Source: Halobacteriales archaeon QS_5_70_15 (GTDB lineage Archaea; Halobacteriota; Halobacteria; Halobacteriales; Haloarculaceae). From it: 38,097 nt of DNA. The notes beneath the pieces are model-generated. The model was given only the letters and a program-made list of their open reading frames with translations. It ran no database searches and had not been told where the DNA came from. The stretch's first letter is position 1; every line of letters starts with the position of its first letter. The position numbers were made by a program, and so were the translations under genes. The stretch is taken from contig PXRQ01000058.1 in assembly GCA_003022005.1 (NCBI GenBank), forward strand, positions 1 to 38,097, read 5' to 3'. This document shows, in pieces, positions 23,460-31,726 of this stretch.

Positions 23460-25596
23460 CGCCGCTCGCCCCCGTCCCCGCAACCGGTGCATCACCACCC
23501 TCTGCCTCGCTCCCGGTTTCACCCTCCCCCTCGTCCGCCGCGGTCCGCGCCCGGGACAGCCGGACCGCACACTGCTTGAAGTTCGGCTCGCCGGACCGCG
23601 GGTCCACGGCGGGGAGCGTCAGGTCGTTGGCGGCGGGATGGTGGATCGGCACCCAGAGCAGCCCCTCCGGGACCGCCGGGTCGGTCTCGATGGTCGCGGG
23701 GACCGACGCGCGGCGGGACTCGATCGTCACGGGGGCCGACCCCCGAGCCGCGTCCCCGTCTAGCCCCGTCTCGACGAGCGTGGCGGGGTCGACCCGGACG
23801 GGGAGCCGCCCCGAGTCGTCGACGTCCCGGGAGCGGATACCCGTGTTGTAGCCGTCGGCCTCGCGCGCGGTCGTCAGCAGTAGCGGGTACTCCTCGTCGG
23901 GCGGTTCCGGGAGCCCCCCGTGGGTGCCCGTCGAGAAGCGGGCCGCCCCCGAGGGGGTCGGGAACGAGTACGACCCGTCGTCGTGGTACCGGTAGCCGCC
24001 GCTCGTTCGCTCGTCCGGTGCGGGCCACCGGACCGCCAGCTCCTCGTCGAGCCGGTCGTAGCCGAGCCCCGAGCAGTCGGCGTCCGTGCCCGCCGTCAGC
24101 GCGACGAACTCGTCGAAGACCGCCTCGGGATCGGTCGCCCTGAACAGCCCGGGGACCAGCCGCTCGCCGAGATCGGTGATCACGTCGAGATCGGTCCGGA
24201 CCCCGGGCGGGAGGTCGGTCGCCGGGCGCACCCGCGAGACGGTCCGCTCCATGTTGATGGCCGTCCCCTCGGACTCCCCCCAGGTCGCCGCCGGCAGGAC
24301 GACGTCCGCGAGTTCGGTCGTCTCGGTGCGGAAGGCGTCCTGAACCACGAGGAAGGCATCGGCGAGCCGTTCGCGCACCGCCGTCGCGTCGGGCATCCCC
24401 GCGACGGGATTGGTCGCGACCGCCCAGACCGCCTCGACGGGGCCGCCCTCGACTGCCTCGACGGTCCCGACCGGACCGGGGCCGGAGTCGTCGGGGAGCC
24501 GCTCGACCGGAACGTCCCAGGCGTCGGCGACGGTCCGCCGCTCGTCGGGATCCCCGAAGCCGCGCTGGCCGGGCCAGCTCCCCTTCGATGAGCAGACGCG
24601 GGTCCCCATCGAGTTGGCCTGCCCGGTCAGCGAGAACGGGCCTGACCCGGGTTCGAGGTTGCCCGTGGCGAGACAGAGGTCGATCAGCGCGGCCGCGGTG
24701 TCGGTGCCCTGGATGCTCTGGTTGACGCCCATCCCCCAGTAGAGGAGGGTCGGCGCGTCGAGCGCCGTCGCGATGGCGTCGACGTCCGCGAGCGGGACCC
24801 CGGCCGCCGCCGCCGCCGCGGCACCCGTCGGAAGCCGCTCGCGGAGTCCGTCGAAGCCGACTGTCGCCCGGTCGACGAACGACTCGTCGACGGCGTCCCG
24901 TTCCACGACCCGCGCGAGGACCGCCCGCGCGAGCGCGAGGTCCGTCCCCGGGTCGGGCCGGACGTGTACGTCCGCGGCGCCGGCGGTCCGCGTCTCGACC
25001 GGATCGACGACGATCAGCCGATCCCCGTCCTCGGGGGCGCTCTCCTCGATCCAGCGGAACATCACCGGGTGGGCCACCGCCGGGTTCGCCCCCCAGACGA
25101 CGTGGGACTCCGCCTCGGGGATGTCGTCGTACGATGGCGGTGGCGCGTCGCTGCCGAACGCGTCGTAGTACGCCGTCACCGCGCTCGCCATGCACAGCGT
25201 GGTGTTGGCGTCGTAGTAGCGGGTCCCGAGGCCGCCGCGGGCGAGCTTTCCGAGCGCGTACGCGGCCTCGTTGGTCTGCTGGCCGCTCCCGAGGACCGCC
25301 ACGCCGTGGGGCGTCCCGGCGGTGGCCGCCTCGAACGCCGACGCGACGCGACCGAGCGCGGTTTCCCAGTTCGTGTGCCGGAGCTCGCCGTCCTCGCGGA
25401 CGAGCGGTCGGGTCAGCCACTCCCCGTCGGGATCCTTGCTCTCCTCGATGCCGCGCTGGCAGGCCAGCCCGCGGCTGACCGGGTGGGCGGCGTCGCCCCG
25501 CACGGTGGCGATACCGTACCCCCGCTCGACGCCGTACTGGACGTGGCCACAGCCGACGGCACACCGCATGCAGGTGGTCGGGACCGGCTCTGTCAC
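23452..25596 (-). CDS. nasA: Assimilatory nitrate reductase, molybdopterin catalytic subunit
   Basis: This 714-aa cytosolic enzyme reduces nitrate to nitrite with ferredoxin as the probable donor. A 4Fe-4S cluster is bound by C9, C12, C16 and C46 (TTCMRCAVGCGH ... GLACQRG). The molybdenum ligand is probably C135 (NTTLCMASAV). Molybdopterin-domain motifs include VVWGANPAVAHPV, TLLYWGMGVNQSIQGT, LATGNLEPGSGPFSLTGQ and a C-terminal cofactor-binding domain (EYPLLLTTAREADGYNTGIRSRDV, then EGLLWVPIHHP). Length matches haloarchaeal NasA. The start is a GTG overlapping the stop of the 65-aa gene (GTGA). No Tat signal is present, so it is cytosolic and assimilatory rather than respiratory. Confidence 0.95.
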   Translation of the reverse strand: MTEPVPTTCMRCAVGCGHVQYGVERGYGIATVRGDAAHPVSRGLACQRGIEESKDPDGEWLTRPLVREDGELRHTNWETALGRVASAFEAATAGTPHGVAVLGSGQQTNEAAYALGKLARGGLGTRYYDANTTLCMASAVTAYYDAFGSDAPPPSYDDIPEAESHVVWGANPAVAHPVMFRWIEESAPEDGDRLIVVDPVETRTAGAADVHVRPDPGTDLALARAVLARVVERDAVDESFVDRATVGFDGLRERLPTGAAAAAAAGVPLADVDAIATALDAPTLLYWGMGVNQSIQGTDTAAALIDLCLATGNLEPGSGPFSLTGQANSMGTRVCSSKGSWPGQRGFGDPDERRTVADAWDVPVERLPDDSGPGPVGTVEAVEGGPVEAVWAVATNPVAGMPDATAVRERLADAFLVVQDAFRTETTELADVVLPAATWGESEGTAINMERTVSRVRPATDLPPGVRTDLDVITDLGERLVPGLFRATDPEAVFDEFVALTAGTDADCSGLGYDRLDEELAVRWPAPDERTSGGYRYHDDGSYSFPTPSGAARFSTGTHGGLPEPPDEEYPLLLTTAREADGYNTGIRSRDVDDSGRLPVRVDPATLVETGLDGDAARGSAPVTIESRRASVPATIETDPAVPEGLLWVPIHHPAANDLTLPAVDPRSGEPNFKQCAVRLSRARTAADEGEGETGSEAEGGDAPVAGTGASGDD

Positions 25597-25790
25597 CGCG
25601 GCACCTCCGCCCGTTCGTCGCCCCCGGCCGTACCGGGCTTCGCGTGCTGGTCCTCGCCCGACACCGGGAACAGCTCGGGCGCGACGTCCATCGCCGGCGT
25701 CGACCGCCGCCTCTCCCCGAGCGCCCCGGCGGTCGACCGCTCGTCCTCGGTTATCGCGCCGCCCCCGGCCGTCGCGCCGTCCTCAGTCAT
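25593..25790 (-). CDS. 65-aa protein between nirA and nasA
   Basis: I do not recognise a family. The ATG overlaps the end of nirA by 8 nt (ATGACTGA), and the TGA overlaps the nasA GTG, so the frame is exactly fitted between two real genes. The N-terminal half is disordered. The C-terminal half has a more protein-like segment (MDVAPELFPVSGEDQHAKPGT). It may be a small assembly or coupling factor for the reductases, or merely a translational bridge like the che micro-ORFs. Confidence 0.55.
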   Translation of the reverse strand: MTEDGATAGGGAITEDERSTAGALGERRRSTPAMDVAPELFPVSGEDQHAKPGTAGGDERAEVPR

Positions 25791-27546
25791 CGCTCGAGAG
25801 GGGGGTGCCGTCGGCGGCCGTCGGCGCGGGGCTCTCCCCCTCGGCGAACGGGTACCAGGACTGCTTGGCGTCGTGGGGGCACGGGTCCTCGTAGGTTGTT
25901 TCCTCGGGTTCGGCGAGTTCGACGATCGTCTCGTGCCCGGTCGCCTCGATCCACTCGCGGAACGTCTGTCCCTCCTCGCGGAGCGCGGCGAACGCCTCGA
26001 CGAGGTTCCGTATCATCCCCGGCACCTCGTCGGCGGGGACCCGCTGTCGCACCCACTCGATGAACCCCGGATCGTCGCCGACCCCGCCGCCGACGCCGAC
26101 GTCGATCGCCTCGATCATCTCGCCGTCCTTGCGGCCGCGCATCCCCTGGAGGCCGATGTCGGCGGTCATCGCTTGGCCGCAGTCGGCCGTACAGCCCGAG
26201 AAGTGGACCTTGATCCTGTCGACGTCCGCCGGCAGTTCGACGTTGTCCCGGAGCCAGCGAAGGGTCCGGGCGGTCCTCGCCTTGGTCTCGGTGAGCGCCA
26301 GCGAGCAGAACTCCGTCCCGGTGCAGGCCTGCGCGCCGCGGACGAACGGGTTCGGCTCCGGCGCGTGTTTCTCCAGGAGCGGCTCGTCCAGCAGCGCGTC
26401 GAGGGCCGACCCGGGCTCGTCGACGACGATGGGGTTCTGCCGGCGGGTCAGCCGCACCTCCCCGCTCCCGTACGTCTCCGCGAGGTCCGCCAGTTCGATG
26501 GCCTCCTCGGCGGCCATCCGGCCGATGGGCACCGAGAGCCCGAGGTAGTAGCGGCCGTCGGCCTGCTCGTAGACGCCGACGTGGTCGTGGGGACCTCGCT
26601 CGCCCGGGCGGCCGGCGTTGTACGTGTACTCGCCGCGGAAGTCCGTCCCCGCGGGCTCGAACGCGAAGTCGGTCCGCCCGTCGAGCGCCTCGCGGATGGC
26701 CTCGGTGCCGTGCTCGTCGACGAAGAACCGCGCGCGGTTCTTCGAGCGGTTCTGCCGGTTCCCCGCCTCGTGGTAGTACTCGACGAACGCCCGGACGACC
26801 TCGACGGCGTGCTCCGGCCGGACGAACAGGTCGAGCGGGCGCGCCCGCCGGGGCTCGCGGCCGCCGAGCCCCCCGCCCACGCGGACGTTGAACCCCTTCA
26901 CCTCTTCCCCGTCGTGGAGCTTCCGGGCCGGTTCGAGCCCGACGTCGTTGATGACGTCCTGGGCACAGCCCTGCCGACAGCCCGAGACCGAGATGTTGAA
27001 CTTCCGGGGCATGTTGCAGAGCGCGTCGTCCCCCCGAACGCTGGCCTCGATCTCGTCGAGGATCGGCCGGGACTCGACGTACTCGTCGGCCTTGCCCGCG
27101 ACCGGACAGCCCGAGACGTTCCGCATCGTATCCCCGCCCGAGGAGCGGGTCGACACCCCGACCGACTCCAGTTTCTCCCAGATCTCCGGGACGTCCTCGA
27201 GCTTGATCCAGTGGAGCTGGACCGACTGCCGGGTGGTGAAGTCGACCCAGCCGTTCCCGAACTCGGGGTTCTCGACCGGGCCGGCCGCGTAGTCGCGCGC
27301 GACCTCGCCGATGGCCCGGAGCTGTCCCGGCCCCAGAACCCCCCCGCAGTTGCTCAGCCGCATCATGAAGTAGCTCTCCTGGCCGTCCCGCTGGTGGAAG
27401 ACCCCCCAGAACTTGAACCGGGAGAACCACTTCTCGCGCTCGTCCTCGGGGATCGACTCCCAGCCACGGTGGGCGAACTCCAGGAGCTTCTCCCGCACCG
27501 CGTCCCCGTACAGCCCGTCCTTGTACGCCTCTTTCTTATGTACCAT
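25783..27546 (-). CDS. nirA: Ferredoxin-nitrite reductase
   Basis: This 587-aa sirohaem enzyme reduces nitrite to ammonium with six electrons from ferredoxin. It has two repeated sulfite/nitrite-reductase half-domains: the first with MMRLSNCGGVLGPGQLR, TTRQSVQLHWI and SGCRQGCAQD; the second with LTRRQNPIVV and the cluster/sirohaem site ACTGTEFCSLAL (C-x5-C) ... HFSGCTADCGQ (C-x3-C). I start at ATG 27546 (MVHKKEAYKDGLYG), as in haloarchaeal relatives; the frame is open upstream but Arg-rich. It is the first gene of the overlapping operon nirA, 65-aa ORF, nasA, narK and 45-aa protein. An AT-rich regulatory region lies just upstream. Confidence 0.95.
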   Translation of the reverse strand: MVHKKEAYKDGLYGDAVREKLLEFAHRGWESIPEDEREKWFSRFKFWGVFHQRDGQESYFMMRLSNCGGVLGPGQLRAIGEVARDYAAGPVENPEFGNGWVDFTTRQSVQLHWIKLEDVPEIWEKLESVGVSTRSSGGDTMRNVSGCPVAGKADEYVESRPILDEIEASVRGDDALCNMPRKFNISVSGCRQGCAQDVINDVGLEPARKLHDGEEVKGFNVRVGGGLGGREPRRARPLDLFVRPEHAVEVVRAFVEYYHEAGNRQNRSKNRARFFVDEHGTEAIREALDGRTDFAFEPAGTDFRGEYTYNAGRPGERGPHDHVGVYEQADGRYYLGLSVPIGRMAAEEAIELADLAETYGSGEVRLTRRQNPIVVDEPGSALDALLDEPLLEKHAPEPNPFVRGAQACTGTEFCSLALTETKARTARTLRWLRDNVELPADVDRIKVHFSGCTADCGQAMTADIGLQGMRGRKDGEMIEAIDVGVGGGVGDDPGFIEWVRQRVPADEVPGMIRNLVEAFAALREEGQTFREWIEATGHETIVELAEPEETTYEDPCPHDAKQSWYPFAEGESPAPTAADGTPLSSDD

Positions 27547-28034
27547 CTGTGGTCGTTCGGCGGGTTCCCGACGGATCGACCGTCTCCCGACCGCCCGGGT
27601 ATCCGTTCGGGAGCGGCTGGACGACCGCCACACAAAACTCTATTGGACAATCATCCTAATATTATCCGAATATCGGCAATCGGGACTAATTATTTCCTCC
27701 TATACCGAGTATATTACTACCTAAGTCGTATAGAATCCGAATATCAGGTAGAATTTTGAAAGCAAATCGAGATCGGTCGATCCTCGCGATCCGCCGGACG
27801 GTCCGTCGGACGTGATCGGCCGGTACTCGCGTCGGGAGTACCCGTTTTCGGCCCGCAACGTCCCCGACCACACCGATCACCTGTATTCGACGATCGTTCC
27901 GTTTCCCGCCCCGGATTCCCAAACCCCACAGTTCCGCGAGGTAGCCGCCGACCGCTCCCGAGCGGCCGCGTGCCGCGAGAGCCGCGTGCGTACCGGCCGT
28001 TTTATCAAGGGGGAGGGTGAAGGGGGAGTCGACT
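27547..28034. promoter_or_regulatory. Divergent nas/leuA control region
   Basis: About 490 bp without a gene. From 27631 to 27780 it is strikingly AT-rich. It holds an 11-bp direct repeat ATCCGAATATC (27664-27674 and 27735-27745, 71 bp apart); the first lies in a CCGA-ATA-TCGG inverted repeat. A TATA-like CAATAGAG with TTTTGTG (minus strand, about 27632-27645) could start nirA mRNA with a leader of about 70-80 nt. These repeats are candidate sites for a nitrogen regulator. The frame across 27686-28153 on the minus strand looks non-coding. Confidence 0.5.
28000..28008 (+). promoter_or_regulatory. TATA box upstream of leuA
   Basis: TTTTATCAA fits a haloarchaeal TATA box. Transcription would begin near 28030, at or just before ATG 28035 of a small upstream frame and about 55 nt before the first leuA start. 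Confidence 0.55.
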
Positions 28035-28109
28035 ATGTCGTCATACGACATGGAGGATAGAGGAAGTCGCCACACGGCGGCTGGCCGTGAAATTCGGCGG
28101 CAGGACTGA
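28035..28109 (+). other. Upstream ORF (24 codons) overlapping the leuA start
   Basis: ATG 28035 lies about 30 nt below the TATA box, so it would be the leaderless first start codon. The frame (MSSYDMEDRGSRHTAAGREI...) ends at TGA 28109, 20 nt inside the longest leuA frame. It has no leucine codons, so classical leucine attenuation is unlikely; it could still affect leuA initiation. Confidence 0.4.
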
Positions 28110-29652
28110 TTCTTCAGTGACGCTGTTCGGCAATCATCCTGACACGGTACCACTCGGTGAACGCACGGACGTCCGCTTCCTGGACACGACGCTGCGCGAC
28201 GGCGAGCAGGCGCCGGGCGTGTCGCTCTCCCCCGGGGAGAAGGCCGACGTCGCCCGGAAGCTGGACGCCGCCCGCCTCGAGTACATCGAGTCGGGCAGCG
28301 CCTGCACCGGTCCGGGCGAGCGCGAGACGATAAGGCGGGTCACGTCGCTCGACCTCGACGCGACGATCACGTCGTTCGCCCGCGGAGTGAAGGGCGACGT
28401 CGACCTCGCGCTGGACTGCGGCGTCGACGGCGTCACCATCGTCGTCCCGGGAAGCGACCGACACATCGAGACGAAGGTCGGCACGACCCGCGACGCGGTG
28501 GTGGAGAACACCGCCGAGCTCGTCGAGTACGCCGCCGACCACGGCCTCTGGGTCGAGGTCATCGGCGAGGACGGCTCGCGCGCGGACCTGGACTTCCTCG
28601 AGCGGCTCGGCCGGGCGTCGTTCGACGCCGGCGCCGACCGGGTCTGCTACGCCGACACCGTCGGTCAGGCCACGCCGGACCACACGCTCGCCGCGGTCTC
28701 CCGGCTCGTCGACCTGGGACCGACGAGCGTCCACACCCACGACGACCTCGGGCTGGCGGTGATGAACGCCCTCGTCGGCGTCGCGGCGGGCGCGGACCTC
28801 GTCCACGGGACGGTCAACGGCGTGGGCGAGCGGGCCGGCAACGTCGCCATCGAGGAGGTCGCGATCGCGCTCGACCACGGCTACGGCGTCGAGACGCTCG
28901 ACCTGACGAAGGTGTACGACCTCGCCGAGGCCGTCGCGAACGCCACCGGCGTCCCGCTCCCGCCGAACAAGGCCGTCGTCGGGCAGAACGCCTTCACCCA
29001 CGAGTCCGGTATTCATACTGATGGGACCCTCAAGGACGACCGGATGTACGAGCCCTACCCGCCGGGGAAGGTGGGCCGGGAGCGCCGGCTCGTCCTCGGG
29101 AAGCACGCCGGCCGGGCGGGCGTCGAGGCCGCCCTCTCCGAGCACGGCGTCGACGTCGACGGGGACGAACTCTCGGCCGTCGTGGAACGGGTGAAGGAAC
29201 TGGGCGACCGCGGCAAGCGTGTCACCGACGCTGACCTGCTGACCATCGCCGAGGAGGTCCAGGGCCGCGACCGCGACCGGACGGTCGAACTGCTGGACCT
29301 CACCGCGGCCTCGGGCGGCGGCACGCCCACCGCGAGCGTTCGGCTCCGCGTCGGCGACGAGGAGCGGACCGCGGCGGGGACGGGGTCGGGCCCGGTCGAC
29401 GCCGCGGTCGACGCCGTCGAGAGCGCGCTCGGATCCGCCGGACAGGCCCAGCTGGACTCCTACCACGTCGACGCCATCACCGGCGGGACCGACGCCGTCG
29501 TCACCGTCGAGGTGGAGATGTCCCGCGGCGACCGGACGGTGACGACCACCGCCAGCGACGCGGACATCACGAGCGCCAGTGTGCGGGCGATGGTCGACGC
29601 GCTCGACCGGCTGCTCGCACACGAGCCCGAGCAGGTGCTCGCCGACGACTAG
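28087..29652 (+). CDS. leuA: 2-isopropylmalate synthase / citramalate synthase family
   Basis: This 521-aa enzyme condenses acetyl-CoA with 2-oxoisovalerate (leucine pathway), or with pyruvate if it is a citramalate synthase. The TIM barrel opens with RFLDTTLRDGEQAPGVSLSPGEK; VHTHDDLGLAVMNALVGVAAGADLVHGTVNGVGERAGN supplies the metal HxH ligands, and HESGIHTDG follows. A C-terminal LeuA-type regulatory domain (about 390-515) with repeated alpha/beta elements (SVRLRVGDEERTAAGTGSGPVDAAVDAV) implies feedback control by an end product. The start is uncertain: GTG 28087 (MKFGGRTDSS), GTG 28117, or a later codon; the conserved part begins at about residue 28. I cannot separate LeuA from CimA by eye. 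Confidence 0.88.
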   Translation: MKFGGRTDSSVTLFGNHPDTVPLGERTDVRFLDTTLRDGEQAPGVSLSPGEKADVARKLDAARLEYIESGSACTGPGERETIRRVTSLDLDATITSFARGVKGDVDLALDCGVDGVTIVVPGSDRHIETKVGTTRDAVVENTAELVEYAADHGLWVEVIGEDGSRADLDFLERLGRASFDAGADRVCYADTVGQATPDHTLAAVSRLVDLGPTSVHTHDDLGLAVMNALVGVAAGADLVHGTVNGVGERAGNVAIEEVAIALDHGYGVETLDLTKVYDLAEAVANATGVPLPPNKAVVGQNAFTHESGIHTDGTLKDDRMYEPYPPGKVGRERRLVLGKHAGRAGVEAALSEHGVDVDGDELSAVVERVKELGDRGKRVTDADLLTIAEEVQGRDRDRTVELLDLTAASGGGTPTASVRLRVGDEERTAAGTGSGPVDAAVDAVESALGSAGQAQLDSYHVDAITGGTDAVVTVEVEMSRGDRTVTTTASDADITSASVRAMVDALDRLLAHEPEQVLADD

Positions 29653-29672
29653 CGACCACTTTTTACTGCGTC

Positions 29673-29709
29673 GGGTGCCCTTGCGCGCCTTCGGCGCGCT
29701 GCGGGCACC
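29673..29709. terminator. Strong hairpin between leuA and the PIN-domain gene
   Basis: GGTGCCC (29674-29680) pairs with GGGCACC (29703-29709), and an inner perfect 7-bp stem GCGCGCC/GGCGCGC closes on a TTC loop. A short T run (CTTTTTACT) lies just before it. It sits between two convergent gene ends and could act as a two-way terminator or mRNA stabiliser. Confidence 0.55.
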
Positions 29710-29740
29710 GCTCCTTGTACGTCAGTTCCTCTGTGCGGGA

Positions 29741-30397
29741 TCACTCCCCGTATCCTTCGGCGCCTGTGGCCCGCAGGTACTCCTCCAGCAGGGTGGGGAA
29801 CCGGCCGCCGCGGACGTACCGGAGGCCGAACTCGTCCGCCCACGAGATGATCCCCCGGTCCCCGGTGACGACGCCGGCCTCGAGCTCCCGGGCGAGCACG
29901 AGCAGGTCGAAGTCCTCCCGGGAGTCGAGCACGCCCTGCCGGAGCGCCCGCCGGTACTTGTCCCGCATATCCGAGAGGATGCGGTCGGCCTCGGTCATGT
30001 ACGCCTCGGAGTCCTCGTCGGTTCCCCGGGTGAGTTCCTCGGGGTCGAGCCGCTCGACCTCCCGGAGCGCCTCCTCGGAGACGTGCAGTCCCCGGTCGAC
30101 CCGGTCGCTCATCTCGTCGATGAGCTCGTAGACGATGTTCGCCGGGATGGTGACGCCGTAGCGGTCCGGGCTCTTGCGGACCACCCAGGTGTCGAGCCGC
30201 GAGAACACCTCCTCGCTCACCTCTCGCTCGCGGAGCATCGTCGTGAGCTCGTCGTGGATCGAGGGCGGGACGTGACAGGAGATGTTGAGCTCCAGCCGCG
30301 CGGTCGCCACCAGGTCCAGCAGCCGGAGTACGGCCTCCTCCAGCGACTCCGCCTCCCGACGGATGCCCTCCGTGATGAACAGCGAGGTGTCGAGCAC
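29741..30397 (-). CDS. RNA ligase partner protein (PIN domain), N-terminus interrupted
   Basis: This 218-aa PIN-domain protein belongs to the RNA ligase partner family, which is encoded beside archaeal Rnl3-type ligases. The acidic PIN residues are in VLDTSLF (first Asp), in an EL segment in the middle, and in [28 protein letters not shown] near the end. The gene appears to start at ATG 30427 (MPGELPR), 25 nt below a CATTTAGG TATA box, but codon 8 is TAG, directly followed by [10 protein letters not shown] annotate from GTG 30397, the next possible start, which keeps the first Asp but loses the N-terminal strand. Expression is doubtful. The ligase is divergently encoded next door and is itself broken. 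Confidence 0.8.
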   Translation of the reverse strand: MLDTSLFITEGIRREAESLEEAVLRLLDLVATARLELNISCHVPPSIHDELTTMLREREVSEEVFSRLDTWVVRKSPDRYGVTIPANIVYELIDEMSDRVDRGLHVSEEALREVERLDPEELTRGTDEDSEAYMTEADRILSDMRDKYRRALRQGVLDSREDFDLLVLARELEAGVVTGDRGIISWADEFGLRYVRGGRFPTLLEEYLRATGAEGYGE

Positions 30398-30445
30398 GAA
30401 CTGCTAGCGCGGGAGTTCGCCGGGCATACGCCCGGGTTCGGGGTT

Positions 30446-30552
30446 CGGACCTAAATGCGTCCGCACGGACGGGTCGTCGCCGGGAACGGGAACGGACGTG
30501 GGGGACGGGACGCTGGACGAGCGGGCGGCGGGCCGGGCACCCCGGTTCTTTT
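30446..30552. promoter_or_regulatory. Divergent promoter of the RNA ligase pair
   Basis: CATTTAGG (minus, about 30450-30457) lies 25 nt above the original partner start. TTCTTTTCACC (plus, 30546-30556) lies about 28 nt above the ligase ATG 30579. Both predict leaderless mRNAs, and both promoters look intact although the genes they serve are damaged. Confidence 0.5.
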
Positions 30553-30578
30553 CACCGTGAGCCGTCTCCGGTCGGGAC

Positions 30579-31602
30579 ATGGACGAACGGGAGTGGTTCG
30601 GTCGGCTGGACGCGACCGTGGAGGACCCCCCGGACCTGTTCGAGCACTTCGAGCGGCGATCCGCGGCGGGTCATACCTCCACGCGCTCCCGGCCGCCCGT
30701 CAGGCGTCGAGCGCGGGCGAGACGGTCGCCGTCGAGGAGCAGCTCGACGGGTTCAACGTCCGTATCGCGGACGCCGGCGAACCGCTCGCGTTCACCCGGA
30801 GCGGCTACGTCTGCCCGTACACCACCGCGCGGGCGCGGGAGCTCCTCGACCTCTCGTCGTTCTTCGCGGACCACCCCGAGAGGATGCTCTGTGCCGAACT
30901 GGTCGGCCCGGAGACCCCCTACACCACCCACGACTACGAGGGGATCGACGCCCACGCGTTCCGGGTGTTCGGGGTGCGGGACCGCGAGTCCGGCGACCCC
31001 CTGCCGGTGTCGGAGCGACGGGAGCTCTGTGCGGCGTACGACCTGCCACAGCCGCGGCTCCTCGGGCGGTACGAGACGGGGGAAGCGGTTGACGGCGTTC
31101 GACGGGCCGTCGATGAACTCGACGCGGCCGGCCGCGAGGGCGTCGTGATGAAGTCCGCCGACGGGACGTCGATGCTCAAGTACACGACCGAGTCACAGCA
31201 CCACGCCGAACTCGCCTACGCGTTCTCGCTTCCGTTCGAGCGCGGGCGGGACTTCCTCTTCCCGCGGGTGCTCCGCGGGGCGTTCCAGGCCGCCGAGGTC
31301 GACGGGAGCGAGGAGCGCCTCCGGGAGCGCGCCCGCGACCTCGGCGAGTCGACACTCCGCCCGCGGTGGAGACCCTCCGGAAGGTAGAGCGGGGGGAGAC
31401 CGTCGGCGAGCGACACACGGTCCGGGGCGGGTCCGAGGCGATCGAGGCGCTCCTCGCGCACCTGCGCGACCGGTCGCTCGTCCTCGAAATCGAGTCCGAC
31501 CGGCGCGAGGACGGGGAGCGCGTCGTCGAGTTCGTGAAACTCGCCGAGTCGACGCGGGACAACGTCCGGTACTACCTGGAGGGCGGGACCTACGACGAGT
31601 AG
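30579..31602 (+). pseudogene. Decayed ATP-dependent RNA ligase (Rnl3 type)
   Basis: Three frames in turn give one protein of the archaeal RNA ligase family: MDEREWFGRLDATVEDPPDLFEHFERRS; a shift near 30660; then GGSYLHALPAARQ, VAVEEQLDGFNVRIA, ALVGPETPYT-like AELVGPETPY, GREGVVMKS and LKYTT; a second shift near 31370; then VETLRKVERGETVGE to the stop. The nucleotidyl-transfer motif should read EEKxxGYN: the catalytic Lys is Gln here (EEQLDGFN). About 35 residues normally between the N-terminal SYLH segment and this motif are missing. Two frameshifts, a deletion and loss of the active-site Lys mean that it cannot ligate RNA. Motif IV and V-like segments are still recognisable, so decay is fairly recent. 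Confidence 0.85.
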
Positions 31603-31726
31603 AGCGAGCGGAGCGGGCGTCCGGGGGTCGCCGAACCGGAACCCGTCGTGGAGCCGGCCTCGCGCCCTGCGGGACCGATACGCCCGGGCGAACACCGGGT
31701 GACAGTAGTCCGGTCGCCCGAGCGGC

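Noticed and set aside
24964..27759. Very long plus-strand open frame (931 codons) over nasA and nirA
   Set aside because: It is antisense to two clearly recognised enzymes and has the Arg/Val/Pro/Gly-rich look of mirror frames in GC-rich DNA.
27686..28153. 155-codon minus-strand frame between nirA and leuA
   Set aside because: It crosses an AT-rich promoter island and the leuA start and lacks haloarchaeal composition or motifs.
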